A DNA stretch of 64,000 nt. Origin: an uncultured Gammaproteobacteria bacterium (GTDB lineage: Bacteria; Pseudomonadota; Gammaproteobacteria; PS1; Pseudothioglobaceae). Below, piece by piece: positions 46,735 to 56,594 of the stretch (its first letter is position 1; the number at the start of each line of letters is the position of its first letter). A program made the translations under genes and the position numbers. The DNA lies in the NCBI GenBank assembly GCA_913057955.1, contig CAJXOB010000002.1, positions 25,079-89,078 on the forward strand, in the 5' to 3' direction. Below the pieces are notes generated by a model. It did no database searches, was not told the DNA's origin, and worked only from the letters and a program-made list of their open reading frames with translations.

Positions 46735-47969
46735 TGAGTATTGATGAAAATAATATCTGGCATCCTTATGCTACGATACCAAATAAGGTTCCTACTTATC
46801 TAGTTGATACAGCAGATGGTGTGTATCTAAACTTTAAAAATGGCTCTCGTGTTATCGATGGTATGAGCTCATGGTGGTCAATGATTCATGGCTACAATAA
46901 TCCTTTTATAAATAGGGCAATCAAGAGCCAGATAGATGCTGTATCGCATGTAATGTTTGGCGGTCTCACTCATCAGCCTGCGATTGACTTATGCGAAAAA
47001 CTCATAAAAATAACCCCTCAGGGGCTTGATAAGGTTTTTTTTGCTGACTCTGGCTCTGTTTCTGTAGAGGTTTCTCTTAAAATGGCTCTACAGTACTGGC
47101 ACAATAAAGGCAAAAAAGAAAAGTCACATTTTGTAACTCCGAGAGGTGGCTACCATGGAGATACTTTTGGAGCAATGAGTGTTTGCGATCCAAATAATGG
47201 CATGCACCATTTATTTAGTGGTGTTCTTCCAAAGCATTATTTTGTGACTCAGCCTAAATCAGGTCGAAGCCGTGAAGCCCTTTCAGATCTAGAGGCAACA
47301 CTTAAAAAAAATCATAATAATATTGCAGCAATGATTCTTGAGCCTATTGTTCAAGGGGCTGGTGGAATGAATATTTATGATGCTGATTATCTCCAAGGTG
47401 CCAGATCATTATGCGATGATTATGAGGTTTTATTGATCGTGGATGAAATAGCTACAGGTTTTGGCCGAACAGGCGAACTCTTTGGTTGTAATCATGCAAA
47501 TATTTCACCTGATATTCTTTGTATAGGCAAAGCTTTAACTGGCGGTTACATGACTATGGCGGCTGCAATAACTACTGAAAAAGTCTCAAGTACTGTCGGT
47601 GTTTTGATGCATGGGCCTACTTTTATGGCAAACCCTTTGGCTTGTTCAGCGGCAAATGCTAGTATTGATTTACTTCTAAGTAGCAATTGGAAAAAAAGAA
47701 TCTCAGAGCTTCAAAGTATCCTTAGCGCTCAACTTCTGACTTTAAAGGAGCATAAGTCTATATTTGACGTTAGAATAATTGGGGCAATAGGAGTCTTAGA
47801 GTTCAAAAAACCTCTTGATATGAAAAAAACCCAAGAGCAACTAATTGACTGTGGAATTTGGCTTAGACCTTATGGAAAATTACTTTATACGATGCCGCCT
47901 TTCATAATTACCGATCAAGAGTTATTGAAAATTACGGATGCAATGAAAGGAGTGGCTGAAAACCTTTAG
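46734..47969 (+). CDS. bioA: Adenosylmethionine-8-amino-7-oxononanoate transaminase
   Basis: BioA uses SAM as amino donor to make DAPA in biotin synthesis. The 411-residue class III aminotransferase has W-H-P-Y-A at the N-terminus, S-S-W-W, F-A-D-S-G-S-V-S-V-E, D-E-I-A-T-G-F-G-R-T-G and PLP lysine K266 in G-K-A-L-T-G-G. It is translationally coupled to gph. bioB, F, C and D are not in the window. Confidence 0.95.
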   Translation: MSIDENNIWHPYATIPNKVPTYLVDTADGVYLNFKNGSRVIDGMSSWWSMIHGYNNPFINRAIKSQIDAVSHVMFGGLTHQPAIDLCEKLIKITPQGLDKVFFADSGSVSVEVSLKMALQYWHNKGKKEKSHFVTPRGGYHGDTFGAMSVCDPNNGMHHLFSGVLPKHYFVTQPKSGRSREALSDLEATLKKNHNNIAAMILEPIVQGAGGMNIYDADYLQGARSLCDDYEVLLIVDEIATGFGRTGELFGCNHANISPDILCIGKALTGGYMTMAAAITTEKVSSTVGVLMHGPTFMANPLACSAANASIDLLLSSNWKKRISELQSILSAQLLTLKEHKSIFDVRIIGAIGVLEFKKPLDMKKTQEQLIDCGIWLRPYGKLLYTMPPFIITDQELLKITDAMKGVAENL

Positions 47970-47986
47970 GAAAAACGTTTTATTGA

Positions 47987-49951
47987 CTATTCAATTGGGT
48001 CAATATCGATAAACCAGCGAACTGATGAGCTAACCTTGATTGTTTCAATATGCTTATAAAAGGTTTTAATTAATCTATGCAGCTGACTCCTATCTTTAGA
48101 TTGTAAATATAAATTAAAGTAGTAATAGTTCGACTTCTTCTCAATTACCCCAGGAACTGGCCCCCAAATTTCAATTGACTCTATATCAATGTTATTAATT
48201 AACTGCGCTACTTCATTTAAAAAATTTTCAGCTTCATTTTTGTTTTTAGCGTTTGCGCAAATTAATGCTTGGTGAGCATATGGTGGCAGCTGTGCATCCT
48301 CCCTTTCTAATAATAAGGTTTTTGCATATTCAATATATTGTGAGTCTCTTACAAACTTAAAAATAGGGTGATGTGGATAACGAGTTTGGATATTAACTTC
48401 CCCTCGATACTCGCCTCTTCCGCACCTTCCCGAAACTTGAATAAGTAATTGAGCTAATTGCTCTGTTGCTCTATAGTCTAGAGACATGAGGCCAACATCT
48501 ACATCTAAAATACCAACAAATGCTAAATTAGAGAAGTCATGCCCTTTTGCTAACATTTGAGTGCCTACGATAATGCAGGGCTCCCCAGAGTTTATTTTTT
48601 CTAAATGTGTTATGAATGCTTTTTTCTTGCGTGTTGTATCTCTATCAATTCTAATTACATCAGAGTTAGGAAAATACGACTCAAGATTTTCCTCTAACCT
48701 TTCTGTTCCGTAACCTAGTATCTTTAGGTTTTGGCTATTGCAAGAGGGGCAAGAGGACTCTGGTGATTTCTCAAATCCACAGTGATGACACTTTAGTCGA
48801 TTAATGTTGCGATGATAAACAAGTTTTGAATCACAATTAGTGCACTCAGATTGCCAGTCGCATTCGGTGCAATAATAAACTGGTGCGTAGCCTCGACGAT
48901 TAATAAAGAGCATGACTTGTTTATCTTCCTCTAAGTATTTTTTTATTTTAGAAACTAGAGGTATTGATAGAGCTTCTGCAGGTTGGCTCCGCATGTCAAT
49001 TAAATTAACAACCGGCATGATTGCTTCACCGGGGCGAGTGTTTAAAGTAAGACGCGTAAGTTTTTTGTCAGCAACATTTTTTAAAGTCTCGAGTGAGGGC
49101 GTTGCAGTTCCTAAAATCAGAGGAATATTTGCAAACTTGGCGCGCATAAAACTAAGATCTCGCGCAGAGTAGCGGAAGCTTGATTGTTGCTTAAAAGATC
49201 CATCATGCTCCTCATCCACTATGACTAATCCGAGATTAGGGATTGGAGTAAAGATAGCAGAGCGAGTCCCTAGAATAACTTTTGCTTCGCCACTTTTAGC
49301 CAATAGATAGGCGTCTTGTTTTTGAGTTTCGTTTAGTTGAGAATGAACAGCAACAACTCTTTCTTTTATCCTCTCTTCAAAGCGGACGATCATTTGGGGC
49401 GTTAATCCAATTTCAGGAACTAGAACAAGAACCTGCTTTCCTTCCTTTAGTAGTTTTTCAGTAAGATTAAGATACACTTCAGTTTTTCCACTTCCTGTAA
49501 CTCCTTGAAGTAGAAACCCATGAAAGCTATCTTCATGTTTAAGCACTTCATTTACTGCATTTTTTTGTTCAGATGTCGGCTTGAAGTTACTTGGCGAAGT
49601 AACATTGTTTATCGAGGCTGGCTTCTTAATAATTGCTGGCTTACCCATCCTTAGATTTTTTGGAAGTGCGTTGGTAAGAACTTCACCAATTGGATGATGG
49701 TAATAGTTGGCGGACCAAAATAAAAAATCAAGAATCTCTTTGGATAATAATACTTCAGTATCAATTACTTCTTCGACAGTACGAAGCTTATCAAATTCAC
49801 TTTTATCTTTGAGAGAAAGGACAATTCCTATAACTTTTTTTGGGCCAAAAGGAACTTTTACCCTGGCACCAACATCCACATTTTGATTACAAATGTAATC
49901 AAATGTGTTATGTAAAGGTACTGGAATGGCAACTTCTATGATTTGGCTCAA
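47987..49951 (-). CDS. priA: Primosomal protein N' (replication restart helicase)
   Basis: PriA recognises stalled forks and reloads DnaB. The 654 residues have an N-terminal 3' DNA-binding domain, Walker A G-V-T-G-S-G-K-T, the box V-D-E-E-H-D, and eight zinc cysteines (C-T-E-C, C-T-N-C, C-H-H-C, C-P-S-C). The C-terminal helicase motif Q-V-S-G-R-C-G-R is present. It is slightly shorter than E. coli PriA (732). Confidence 0.96.
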   Translation of the reverse strand: MSQIIEVAIPVPLHNTFDYICNQNVDVGARVKVPFGPKKVIGIVLSLKDKSEFDKLRTVEEVIDTEVLLSKEILDFLFWSANYYHHPIGEVLTNALPKNLRMGKPAIIKKPASINNVTSPSNFKPTSEQKNAVNEVLKHEDSFHGFLLQGVTGSGKTEVYLNLTEKLLKEGKQVLVLVPEIGLTPQMIVRFEERIKERVVAVHSQLNETQKQDAYLLAKSGEAKVILGTRSAIFTPIPNLGLVIVDEEHDGSFKQQSSFRYSARDLSFMRAKFANIPLILGTATPSLETLKNVADKKLTRLTLNTRPGEAIMPVVNLIDMRSQPAEALSIPLVSKIKKYLEEDKQVMLFINRRGYAPVYYCTECDWQSECTNCDSKLVYHRNINRLKCHHCGFEKSPESSCPSCNSQNLKILGYGTERLEENLESYFPNSDVIRIDRDTTRKKKAFITHLEKINSGEPCIIVGTQMLAKGHDFSNLAFVGILDVDVGLMSLDYRATEQLAQLLIQVSGRCGRGEYRGEVNIQTRYPHHPIFKFVRDSQYIEYAKTLLLEREDAQLPPYAHQALICANAKNKNEAENFLNEVAQLINNIDIESIEIWGPVPGVIEKKSNYYYFNLYLQSKDRSQLHRLIKTFYKHIETIKVSSSVRWFIDIDPIE

Positions 49952-50001
49952 AGTAAAATGTTTTAGGGATAAAATAAGTATTTTATCAATATAAATTAGC
50001 C

Positions 50002-50442
50002 ATGGTAGTTATTCAAAATATCATTAACGATATAAATATAGATGAAGACAAGCTAGGGTTGGTTTGCCAAAAATTCATGAGTGAAGCTGGGATTAAAGAA
50101 AGTGAGCTGCTAATCCGCATAGTTTCACCTGTTGAGATTCAAGTTCTTAATAAAGAGTATCGAGATAAAAATCAAGTTACTAATGTGCTATCTTTTCAAA
50201 GTGACATTCCTGAAGAAATTGGAGAGTCAATATTGGGAGATGTTGTTATTTGTGCTGACGTAGTAAGAGAAGAGGCGCTAGTTGGGGGTAAAACATTTTC
50301 GGATCATTTGACTCATATGGCGATTCATGGCATTCTGCATTTAGTAGGGCATGATCATGCAGACCTTGACTCTGCCAATAAAATGGAGTCAATTGAAATT
50401 GATTTTTTAAAGACATTGGGTATTAATAACCCATACAATTAG
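50002..50442 (+). CDS. ybeY: Endoribonuclease YbeY
   Basis: YbeY matures the 16S rRNA 3' end and takes part in ribosome quality control. The 146 residues carry the zinc motif H-G-I-L-H-L-V-G-H-D-H, with N-V-L-S-F earlier. It is divergent from priA with a 50 bp gap and convergent with the LysR gene. The usual neighbours phoH and corC are absent. Confidence 0.95.
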   Translation: MVVIQNIINDINIDEDKLGLVCQKFMSEAGIKESELLIRIVSPVEIQVLNKEYRDKNQVTNVLSFQSDIPEEIGESILGDVVICADVVREEALVGGKTFSDHLTHMAIHGILHLVGHDHADLDSANKMESIEIDFLKTLGINNPYN

Positions 50443-50448
50443 AAAAAA

Positions 50449-51306
50449 CTAAGTTTTAATAAGTAGTTTTGCGAGCTTTTTGATGTTTTCCTCTTGCTGA
50501 TTATTTTTTCTATAAATCACTCCAATATCTCGCTTTGAATTGGTTGAATTCATATCAATGCTTATATTAGGATAATGGTTAAGAATTCCAAAATCAATCG
50601 CCATTCTGGGTAAAAAACTCACACCAATATTTGTGTCTACCATGGCAACAAGTGTTGAAATACTTGTACATGAAAAGCCAGAAATATGTTGTTTTGAAAT
50701 TTTATTATTTTGTAAGATATGTGACCTCAGGCAGTGACCTTGTTCGAGCATTAGTAGTGACCCATCCTCAATTACTTTAGAGTTACGTTTTTTATGTTGA
50801 ATAAAATAAATCGGGTCAGAAAAAACTTGAAAGCCTTCAATAAAGTTGGGCAACTCATATGGAAAAGCAAATATGGCAAAATCAATCTTAGCTTGCTCTA
50901 GTTGTTTAAGTAAATTTTCACTTGTATCTTCTTTAAATGAAACTTTGAGTTTTGGATAAAGAGTGTTTAAGTTTGATAAAAAATTAGGCAGAATATAGGT
51001 AGAGATAGTTGGAATTACACCTATAGCAACCTCAGAGTCAAAAAAATCTAACTTCGCAGTACTTAATAAAACATTTATTTCAGCCATCACTAATAACGCT
51101 TGTTTGACAACTCGATTTCCGACTGGTGTAAATCGAACATTTTTGTTATCCCTTTCAACTAGAAGAACTCCTAAGTCACTTTCAAGTTTTAATATTCCTG
51201 CGCTGAATGTTGAGGCACTAACAAAGCAATCATTTGCAGCTTTAGAAAAGTGGTTTGTATTTTTTAGCGCAATTAAATACTGTAAGTTTTTTAGTGAGGG
51301 GGTCAT
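50449..51306 (-). CDS. LysR-family regulator resembling OxyR
   Basis: The 285-residue protein has a winged-helix N-terminus (residues about 5-63) and a periplasmic-binding-like sensor. The segment L-L-M-L-E-Q-G-H-C-L-R matches the OxyR block with the peroxidatic cysteine, here C192. The resolving cysteine that follows nine residues later in E. coli is missing; another cysteine lies 21 residues on, at C213. It is divergent from the rubrerythrin gene (103 bp between), which supports a peroxide-responsive role. The gene could also be a general LysR regulator of this operon. Confidence 0.78.
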   Translation of the reverse strand: MTPSLKNLQYLIALKNTNHFSKAANDCFVSASTFSAGILKLESDLGVLLVERDNKNVRFTPVGNRVVKQALLVMAEINVLLSTAKLDFFDSEVAIGVIPTISTYILPNFLSNLNTLYPKLKVSFKEDTSENLLKQLEQAKIDFAIFAFPYELPNFIEGFQVFSDPIYFIQHKKRNSKVIEDGSLLMLEQGHCLRSHILQNNKISKQHISGFSCTSISTLVAMVDTNIGVSFLPRMAIDFGILNHYPNISIDMNSTNSKRDIGVIYRKNNQQEENIKKLAKLLIKT

Positions 51307-51353
51307 TTTTATATTCGATTTTTACGGATATTATAAACAGTTTTATTCAATTT

Positions 51354-51367
51354 ATTTATATATAAAT
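51354..51367. promoter_or_regulatory. 14-bp perfect palindrome in the LysR-rubrerythrin intergenic region
   Basis: ATTTATATATAAAT is a perfect dyad. It lies 43 bp upstream of the rubrerythrin ATG and just ahead of a TATGAT box (51374-51379). It could be part of a LysR site, but it is only A and T, so chance is likely enough to keep confidence low. Confidence 0.3.
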
Positions 51368-51409
51368 GACTGGTATGATGATGGCTCGTTTAACCAATCG
51401 GAGAAAATT

Positions 51410-51829
51410 ATGTCATTAAGCGGAAGTAAAACAGAACAAAGTTTAAAGGATGCATTTGCTGGTGAGTCTCAAGCAAATAGACGCTATTTATATTTTGCAA
51501 ACCAATGTGATATTCTTGGTGAGCCAGATATGGCTGCACTATTTAGATCCACTGCTGAAGGTGAAACTGGTCATGCCCATGGTCATATGGAGCATCTAAT
51601 TGAAGGTGGTGTCGGTGATCCAGGTACAGATATGCCTGCTAAGGAAGTTAGCGAGATGCTTGCTAGTGCTATTCATGGTGAAACCCATGAGTACACAGAT
51701 ATGTATCCAGGCATGGCCAAAACAGCAAGAGAAGAAGGATTTGATGAAATTGCTGAATGGTTTGAAACGTTAGCTAAGGCAGAACGTTCTCATGCAAACC
51801 GCTACCAAAAAGCGTTTGATAGCTTGTAA
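51410..51829 (+). CDS. Rubrerythrin (diiron domain only)
   Basis: Rubrerythrins reduce hydrogen peroxide at a diiron centre. The real start is the ATG at 51410, with a CGGAGA ribosome site, giving 139 residues. Iron ligands are visible in [27 protein letters not shown] and L-A-K-A-E-R-S-H. There is no C-terminal rubredoxin domain, so an external donor is needed; the Fe-S gene behind it or the rubredoxin at 26354 are candidates. It leads the module rubrerythrin, CCG/Fe-S protein, DUF3501. Confidence 0.93.
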   Translation: MSLSGSKTEQSLKDAFAGESQANRRYLYFANQCDILGEPDMAALFRSTAEGETGHAHGHMEHLIEGGVGDPGTDMPAKEVSEMLASAIHGETHEYTDMYPGMAKTAREEGFDEIAEWFETLAKAERSHANRYQKAFDSL

Positions 51830-51835
51830 AAACCC

Positions 51836-51867
51836 TGTTGCCATAAGCTTGTCTTATGGCGACAACA
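51836..51867 (+). other. Strong intercistronic RNA hairpin after rubrerythrin
   Basis: GCCATAAG (51840-51847) pairs with CTTATGGC (51853-51860) over a 5 nt loop, and TGTTG (51836-51840) with CAACA (51863-51867) can extend it across a small bulge. No T-run follows, so it looks like an mRNA-stabilising or processing structure, or a partial terminator, between the first and second genes of the module. Confidence 0.6.
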
Positions 51868-51877
51868 CTAAAACACT

Positions 51878-53182
51878 ATGAGTAAATTTAAAGAAGGCAA
51901 CTTAGAGGCTCCAACTCGTTATCCTCTAAATTGGAAAGATAAAGATTTTTATAATGAAGAGTCTTTAAATACAGAGTTAGAAAGGGTCTTTGATATTTGT
52001 CATGGCTGTAGACGCTGCGTGAGCCTTTGCAAATCTTTTCCAACACTATTTGACTTAATTGATGAATCTCAAACATTCGAAGTTGATGGCGTTGATAAAG
52101 CCGACTATAAGAAAGTGGTAGACCAATGCTATTTGTGTGATTTATGTTTTGTAGCAAAATGTCCTTACGTGCCGCCACATGACTTTAATGTTGATTTCCC
52201 GCACCTAATGCTTAGGGCAAAAGCAATTCAATTTAAAAAAGGCGAAACTAAGCTATCTCATAAAATCTTAACATCACCACAAAAAGTAGGTGCAGTTGCC
52301 TCAATTCCAGTAATTTCACCAATCGTTAATTGGTCTAACAGCAACAAAATAATGCGTAAGGTTACTGAAAAAGTTTTAGGCGTTCATGTTGATGCTGTTG
52401 TTCCAAAATACCACACCAAAAAACTTTCAAAAATTTTCGTTGAAGATAATACTGCAAGCAAATTCAAGGTCGCAATATTTGGAACTTGTTATGGCGAATA
52501 TAATGATCCTCAAACTGTTGTGGATTTAGTTGATGTACTTAGGCACAACGGTGTAGAAGTGAAACTCATTAAAAAAACTCAGTGTTGCGGCATGCCTAAA
52601 ATGGAGCTTGGTGATCTTGAGTCAGTAGTTAAGTATGCAAATGAAAATATAAAGCCATTGATGAAATTAGTTGAAGAAGGATATAAGCTAATTGCACCGA
52701 TACCCTCTTGTGTCTTAATGTTTAAAAATGAACTTCCGATGATAATGTCAGAAAATAAAAACATTAATGACATATCTAAAGCATTTTATGATCCTTTTGA
52801 ATATCTATCATTTTTGAAGGAAAACAATCAGTTTGATAGTAATTTCAAGCCAATTGATAAAGAAGTGCTTTATCAAATTGCTTGTCATCAAAGAGTACAA
52901 AACATAGGGTCACATACGAAAAGAATTCTAGGTTTAATTCCAGATTTAGATGTAAATATTGCAGAAAGATGTTCCGGGCATGATGGTACTTATGGAGTCA
53001 GAAAAGATACACATACTTATTCTGTCCAAATTGGAATGCCAGTTGCAAAAAAAATAACTGACACGACTGATTTGGTCGTTAGTGATTGCGTTATGGCTGG
53101 AAACCATGTTGCGCATATTGCTAAACAAGATATTGAATCTATTCATCCAATTAGTTTGGTGAAAATGGCTTACGATTTATAA
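51878..53182 (+). CDS. Two-[4Fe-4S] ferredoxin/CCG-domain protein (GlpC/HdrD-like)
   Basis: The 434-residue protein has two tetracysteine motifs, C41-x2-C44-x2-C47-x3-C51 and C84-x2-C87-x2-C90-x4-C95, followed by two cysteine-rich CCG-type regions (T-Q-C-C-G-M-P near 230 and E-R-C-S-G-H near 365). This is the layout of electron-transfer subunits such as GlpC and HdrD. No dehydrogenase partner such as GlpA/B is adjacent. Position between rubrerythrin and DUF3501 genes suggests it passes electrons in that system. Function is not established. Confidence 0.8.
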   Translation: MSKFKEGNLEAPTRYPLNWKDKDFYNEESLNTELERVFDICHGCRRCVSLCKSFPTLFDLIDESQTFEVDGVDKADYKKVVDQCYLCDLCFVAKCPYVPPHDFNVDFPHLMLRAKAIQFKKGETKLSHKILTSPQKVGAVASIPVISPIVNWSNSNKIMRKVTEKVLGVHVDAVVPKYHTKKLSKIFVEDNTASKFKVAIFGTCYGEYNDPQTVVDLVDVLRHNGVEVKLIKKTQCCGMPKMELGDLESVVKYANENIKPLMKLVEEGYKLIAPIPSCVLMFKNELPMIMSENKNINDISKAFYDPFEYLSFLKENNQFDSNFKPIDKEVLYQIACHQRVQNIGSHTKRILGLIPDLDVNIAERCSGHDGTYGVRKDTHTYSVQIGMPVAKKITDTTDLVVSDCVMAGNHVAHIAKQDIESIHPISLVKMAYDL

Positions 53183-53201
53183 CAAACATGAGGTGAATTA
53201 A

Positions 53202-53783
53202 ATGCTAACAAGACAAGACCTATTGTCTCTTGAGGAATATGCAGAAAAACGCTCAGCTATTCGCTCAGATACTATTCAAATAAAAAAGCTCAGAGAAGTC
53301 AATCTTGGAGAACATATAAGGATGTTATTTGAAAATAAGAAAACAGTTCAGTTTCAGATTCAAGAGATGCTTCGTATAGAAAAAATCTTTGAAGCTGATG
53401 GTATCGAGGAAGAGCTCGATGTATACAACTCCCTGGTTCCTGAAGGTTCGAACTTAAAGGCAACCATGATGATTGAATATACAGATGTTGAAGAGCGCGT
53501 AGAGGCACTTTCTAAGTTAATAGGCGTTGAAAGAAGCATCTACTTTCAAGTTGGCAGTCATGACAAAGTCTTTGCTATTTGTAATGAAGATATGGAAAGA
53601 GAAACGGATGTCAAAACCTCAGCTGTCCACTTCATGCGTTTTGAGTTTGATCAAGACATGATTGCTGAGTTTAGCTCAGGAGCTTCAGTCAAGGTTGGCG
53701 CAACTCACCCTCATTATAATTTTGAAATTATCTTGAATTCTGAAACACAAAATGCGCTTAAGTTGGACTTTAATAATAGTTAG
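53202..53783 (+). CDS. DUF3501 family protein
   Basis: The 193-residue soluble protein has no recognisable catalytic motif. It starts with L-T-R-Q-D-L-L-S-L-E-E-Y and contains E-N-K-K-T-V-Q-F-Q-I-Q-E-M-L-R. Proteins of this family are often encoded with rubrerythrin and the CCG Fe-S protein, as here (19 nt gap). It may be a structural or regulatory partner. The role is unknown. Confidence 0.78.
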   Translation: MLTRQDLLSLEEYAEKRSAIRSDTIQIKKLREVNLGEHIRMLFENKKTVQFQIQEMLRIEKIFEADGIEEELDVYNSLVPEGSNLKATMMIEYTDVEERVEALSKLIGVERSIYFQVGSHDKVFAICNEDMERETDVKTSAVHFMRFEFDQDMIAEFSSGASVKVGATHPHYNFEIILNSETQNALKLDFNNS

Positions 53784-53798
53784 TTTGCGGAATAGTAG

Positions 53799-54986
53799 TT
53801 AGATTTCGGAAATTTCTCCTATAGTTTCCATGGCTCGTAAAGAGCCATCTACATAGTACATTCTCAATTTATCCCTTTCCCATGGAGGTATGTTTGATTC
53901 TTGAAGTATTTTTTTAAGTAATTGTGAGTGACTTTTGCCCTTAAGTTTTATACGCTGACCTTCGAGACGAAAGCGTATTTCAAAATTAGGAAGGTTTTTT
54001 AATGAATCGAAATATGGGCATGGTAAGTTTAAAGATTCAAAAGGACTGTCAAAAAAATATAACTCATTATTGTATCGCCTAACTTCATAGTGATGCCATC
54101 TCAAAATGACATTTGCATCAGTTTTAGCGCTTAATAGCGAAATAAGCTCATTAAGTACTTTATTGGAAGGTAATAGAAAATCTTGTTTAGCAATAAAGTA
54201 GCGAAGCACGTTAACTACTCTTCGATTTGGAAGCTTTGCCAGTGAGCTAACTTGAATTCTGTTATTAATGACCAATTCAAAATTTATAATATCAAGTTTA
54301 GCCAAGTCGTGCATAAGTTTTAATGCTTCACCTTGATGCGCCGCACTTCTTGATACATTTTTGACAAGTCCATTGAATGCGCTCGAGAGCTTAGGCAGAA
54401 ATGCAATTCTTAATAGGTTTCTTTTAAAGTTTGTATCTAGGTTGCTGTCGTCTTCTCTCCAATCCAATTGGTTTATTGAAGCATAATCTATGATTTGTTG
54501 TTTTGAAATATTCAGAAATGGACGATAAAGTTCTGAACCATTAACACTTTTTATTTTTGGCATTGAGGCGAGGCCTGCGACCCCACTCCCTCTAAATAAT
54601 TGCAGTAAAAAAGTTTCAGCTTGATCTTCTTGGTGATGTGCAGTGCAAAGAGTCTCATTTTCTCTTAATTCAGATGTTAGTGATATATAACGTTTTTTAC
54701 GAGCATTTTCCTCGATATTAGAAGAAGTTTTGATATTTATATCTATATATTTAAACTCGATTTTGGCTGAATTACATAAGCTTTCACAAAAAGTGCACCA
54801 CTCGTTACTGTATTTAGAAAGGTTGTGATTGATATGGATAGCTCGAACATTTCCAGGGTGATGTTTATTTAAAAAGTGAAGGAGAGCAACTGAGTCAATG
54901 CCTCCACTTAAGGCAACGACAATTTTCTTGTCAACTAAATACAGATCTTTATTCGCTAAATCTTCCAAAGCCAAGTAGTTTTTCAT
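53799..54986 (-). CDS. tilS: tRNA(Ile)-lysidine synthase
   Basis: TilS adds lysine to C34 of tRNA-Ile2(CAT), switching it from AUG to AUA decoding. The N-type ATP pyrophosphatase loop is [10 protein letters not shown] near residue 25. [12 protein letters not shown] and [11 protein letters not shown] follow. The start is taken at ATG 54986 rather than TTG 54998 (395 residues). It overlaps accA by 38 nt, as accA-tilS pairs do in many gammaproteobacteria. Its substrate is the tRNA at 37029. Confidence 0.94.
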   Translation of the reverse strand: MKNYLALEDLANKDLYLVDKKIVVALSGGIDSVALLHFLNKHHPGNVRAIHINHNLSKYSNEWCTFCESLCNSAKIEFKYIDINIKTSSNIEENARKKRYISLTSELRENETLCTAHHQEDQAETFLLQLFRGSGVAGLASMPKIKSVNGSELYRPFLNISKQQIIDYASINQLDWREDDSNLDTNFKRNLLRIAFLPKLSSAFNGLVKNVSRSAAHQGEALKLMHDLAKLDIINFELVINNRIQVSSLAKLPNRRVVNVLRYFIAKQDFLLPSNKVLNELISLLSAKTDANVILRWHHYEVRRYNNELYFFDSPFESLNLPCPYFDSLKNLPNFEIRFRLEGQRIKLKGKSHSQLLKKILQESNIPPWERDKLRMYYVDGSLRAMETIGEISEI

Positions 54987-55899
54987 GCCTATCTTCAATA
55001 AGTTTATTAATAGGCAGTTCAGTTAGGTTGTTTAATTCTTTAATTAGCGCTTTTTTAAGAAATTTAGAAGCTTTTTCAGGATCTCTATGAATTCCACCAA
55101 GAGGTTCGGGTATGACTTTGTCAATTAATTTGTGTTTTTTTAAGTGCTTACTAGTTAACTTGAGTGACTCTGCGGCAATTGGCGCTTTAGATGCATCCTT
55201 GTAAAGTATTGAGGCGCAGCCTTCGGGAGAAATAACAGAATAAATGCTATATTCAAACATCATCATAGTGTCACAAAGACCAATTGCAAGTGCCCCTCCA
55301 GAGCCACCTTCTCCAATAACTACTGATAAGATTGGCGTTCTTAAGGTTGACATTTCGAATAAGTTTCTCGCAATCGCTTCACTTTGACCTCGCTCTTCAG
55401 CTCCAATTCCAGGATAAGCTCCAGGAGTATCTATAAAAGTAATTATTGGAAGTGAGAATTTTTCAGCCATTTTCATGAGTCGAAGAGCTTTGCGATAACC
55501 TTCAGGTCTTGTCATACCAAAGTTATGAAAAATCTTTTCTTTTGTTGAGCGGCCTTTTTGTTGCCCAATAAACATAAATGTGAGGTCGTCAATCTTTGCA
55601 ATTCCACCAATCAATGAATGATCATTTGCATAGGCTCGATCTCCACAGAGCTCTGTGAACTCATCAAATATTTTGTCAATATAGTCCAAAGTGTAAAGTC
55701 TTTGAGGGTGTCTTGCCAGCTGAGAAATTTGCCAATCAGTTAGTGACGAAAAAATTTTCTGAGTTAGAAGCTCACTTTTTAATTTAAGTGAGTCCATCTC
55801 CTTAGCAATATCAGCGTCATCTTTTATGCTTTCTAATGCGTCAATTTTTTCTTCAAGTTCGGCTATTGGCTGTTCGAAGTCAAGATAGTTTAAGTTCAT
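54949..55899 (-). CDS. accA: Acetyl-CoA carboxylase carboxyltransferase subunit alpha
   Basis: AccA with AccD transfers carboxyl groups to acetyl-CoA, the first step of fatty acid synthesis. The 316 residues match the family, with [28 protein letters not shown] and [10 protein letters not shown]. It lies directly upstream of tilS. Confidence 0.96.
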   Translation of the reverse strand: MNLNYLDFEQPIAELEEKIDALESIKDDADIAKEMDSLKLKSELLTQKIFSSLTDWQISQLARHPQRLYTLDYIDKIFDEFTELCGDRAYANDHSLIGGIAKIDDLTFMFIGQQKGRSTKEKIFHNFGMTRPEGYRKALRLMKMAEKFSLPIITFIDTPGAYPGIGAEERGQSEAIARNLFEMSTLRTPILSVVIGEGGSGGALAIGLCDTMMMFEYSIYSVISPEGCASILYKDASKAPIAAESLKLTSKHLKKHKLIDKVIPEPLGGIHRDPEKASKFLKKALIKELNNLTELPINKLIEDRHEKLLGFGRFSE

Positions 55900-55967
55900 T
55901 TAATACGCTTAATAATTGTGAAAAATTTAATGATAATTATAGCAGATGCAATGTTTATAATCTTGCA

Positions 55968-56576
55968 ATGGACTTGCTCACCTTGCTATCTCTAACCTTT
56001 GCAACTTTTGTTTATGCAATTTCGCCAGGACCTGGCTTATTTGCAGTACTGGCAATTTCTACAAGACATGGGCCTGTCCCTGCCATGTGGCTTTCATTTG
56101 GACATACTATTGGGGATATTATTTATGTAGCAATTGCCATGTTGGCTCTCAATGCCTTGGCTGGACTAATTAGTGATAGTATGCTGTATGTTAAGATTTT
56201 TGGCGCATCCTATTTGATCTTCATCGGTTATCAGCAATATTGCTCAAAAGGAATCAGCTTTGAACAGTCAAATAAAAAAAGTTCAACGTTAAAACTTTTA
56301 ATTGCTGGTTTTGTTGTTGGAGTTACCAACCCTAAAACAATAATCTTTTATTTGTCATTTCTACCAATCTTTGTAGATCTAAATCATTTAACGACACTAA
56401 CTGTAATTAAAGTAATAGCTGTAATTGGAGTAACTGTCTTTTGTGTATTAAGTTTAGCAAATATATTGGGCATTCGGCTTAGAAGGCATATTGAGAATCC
56501 AGTATTCATAAAACGTATTAATGAAGTTACTGGCGTAACCATGATTTTAGTTGGCATTTTTGTCGGACTTTACTAA
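55968..56576 (+). CDS. LysE/RhtB-family exporter
   Basis: This 202-residue inner-membrane protein has about six hydrophobic helices and the N-terminal S-P-G-P-G motif typical of LysE/RhtB amino acid exporters. A longer frame from 55836 runs antisense into accA and is discarded; the ATG at 55968 starts just before helix 1. N-P-K-T-I-I-F-Y is conserved. It is the first of three transporter genes. The substrate is unknown. Confidence 0.88.
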   Translation: MDLLTLLSLTFATFVYAISPGPGLFAVLAISTRHGPVPAMWLSFGHTIGDIIYVAIAMLALNALAGLISDSMLYVKIFGASYLIFIGYQQYCSKGISFEQSNKKSSTLKLLIAGFVVGVTNPKTIIFYLSFLPIFVDLNHLTTLTVIKVIAVIGVTVFCVLSLANILGIRLRRHIENPVFIKRINEVTGVTMILVGIFVGLY

Positions 56577-56594
56577 TTTAACTGAGGAGGTATA

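Noticed and set aside
55836-55967. Upstream extension of the first LysE-family gene
   Set aside because: It runs antisense through the accA start and adds a non-membrane peptide absent from the family; the ATG at 55968 fits better.
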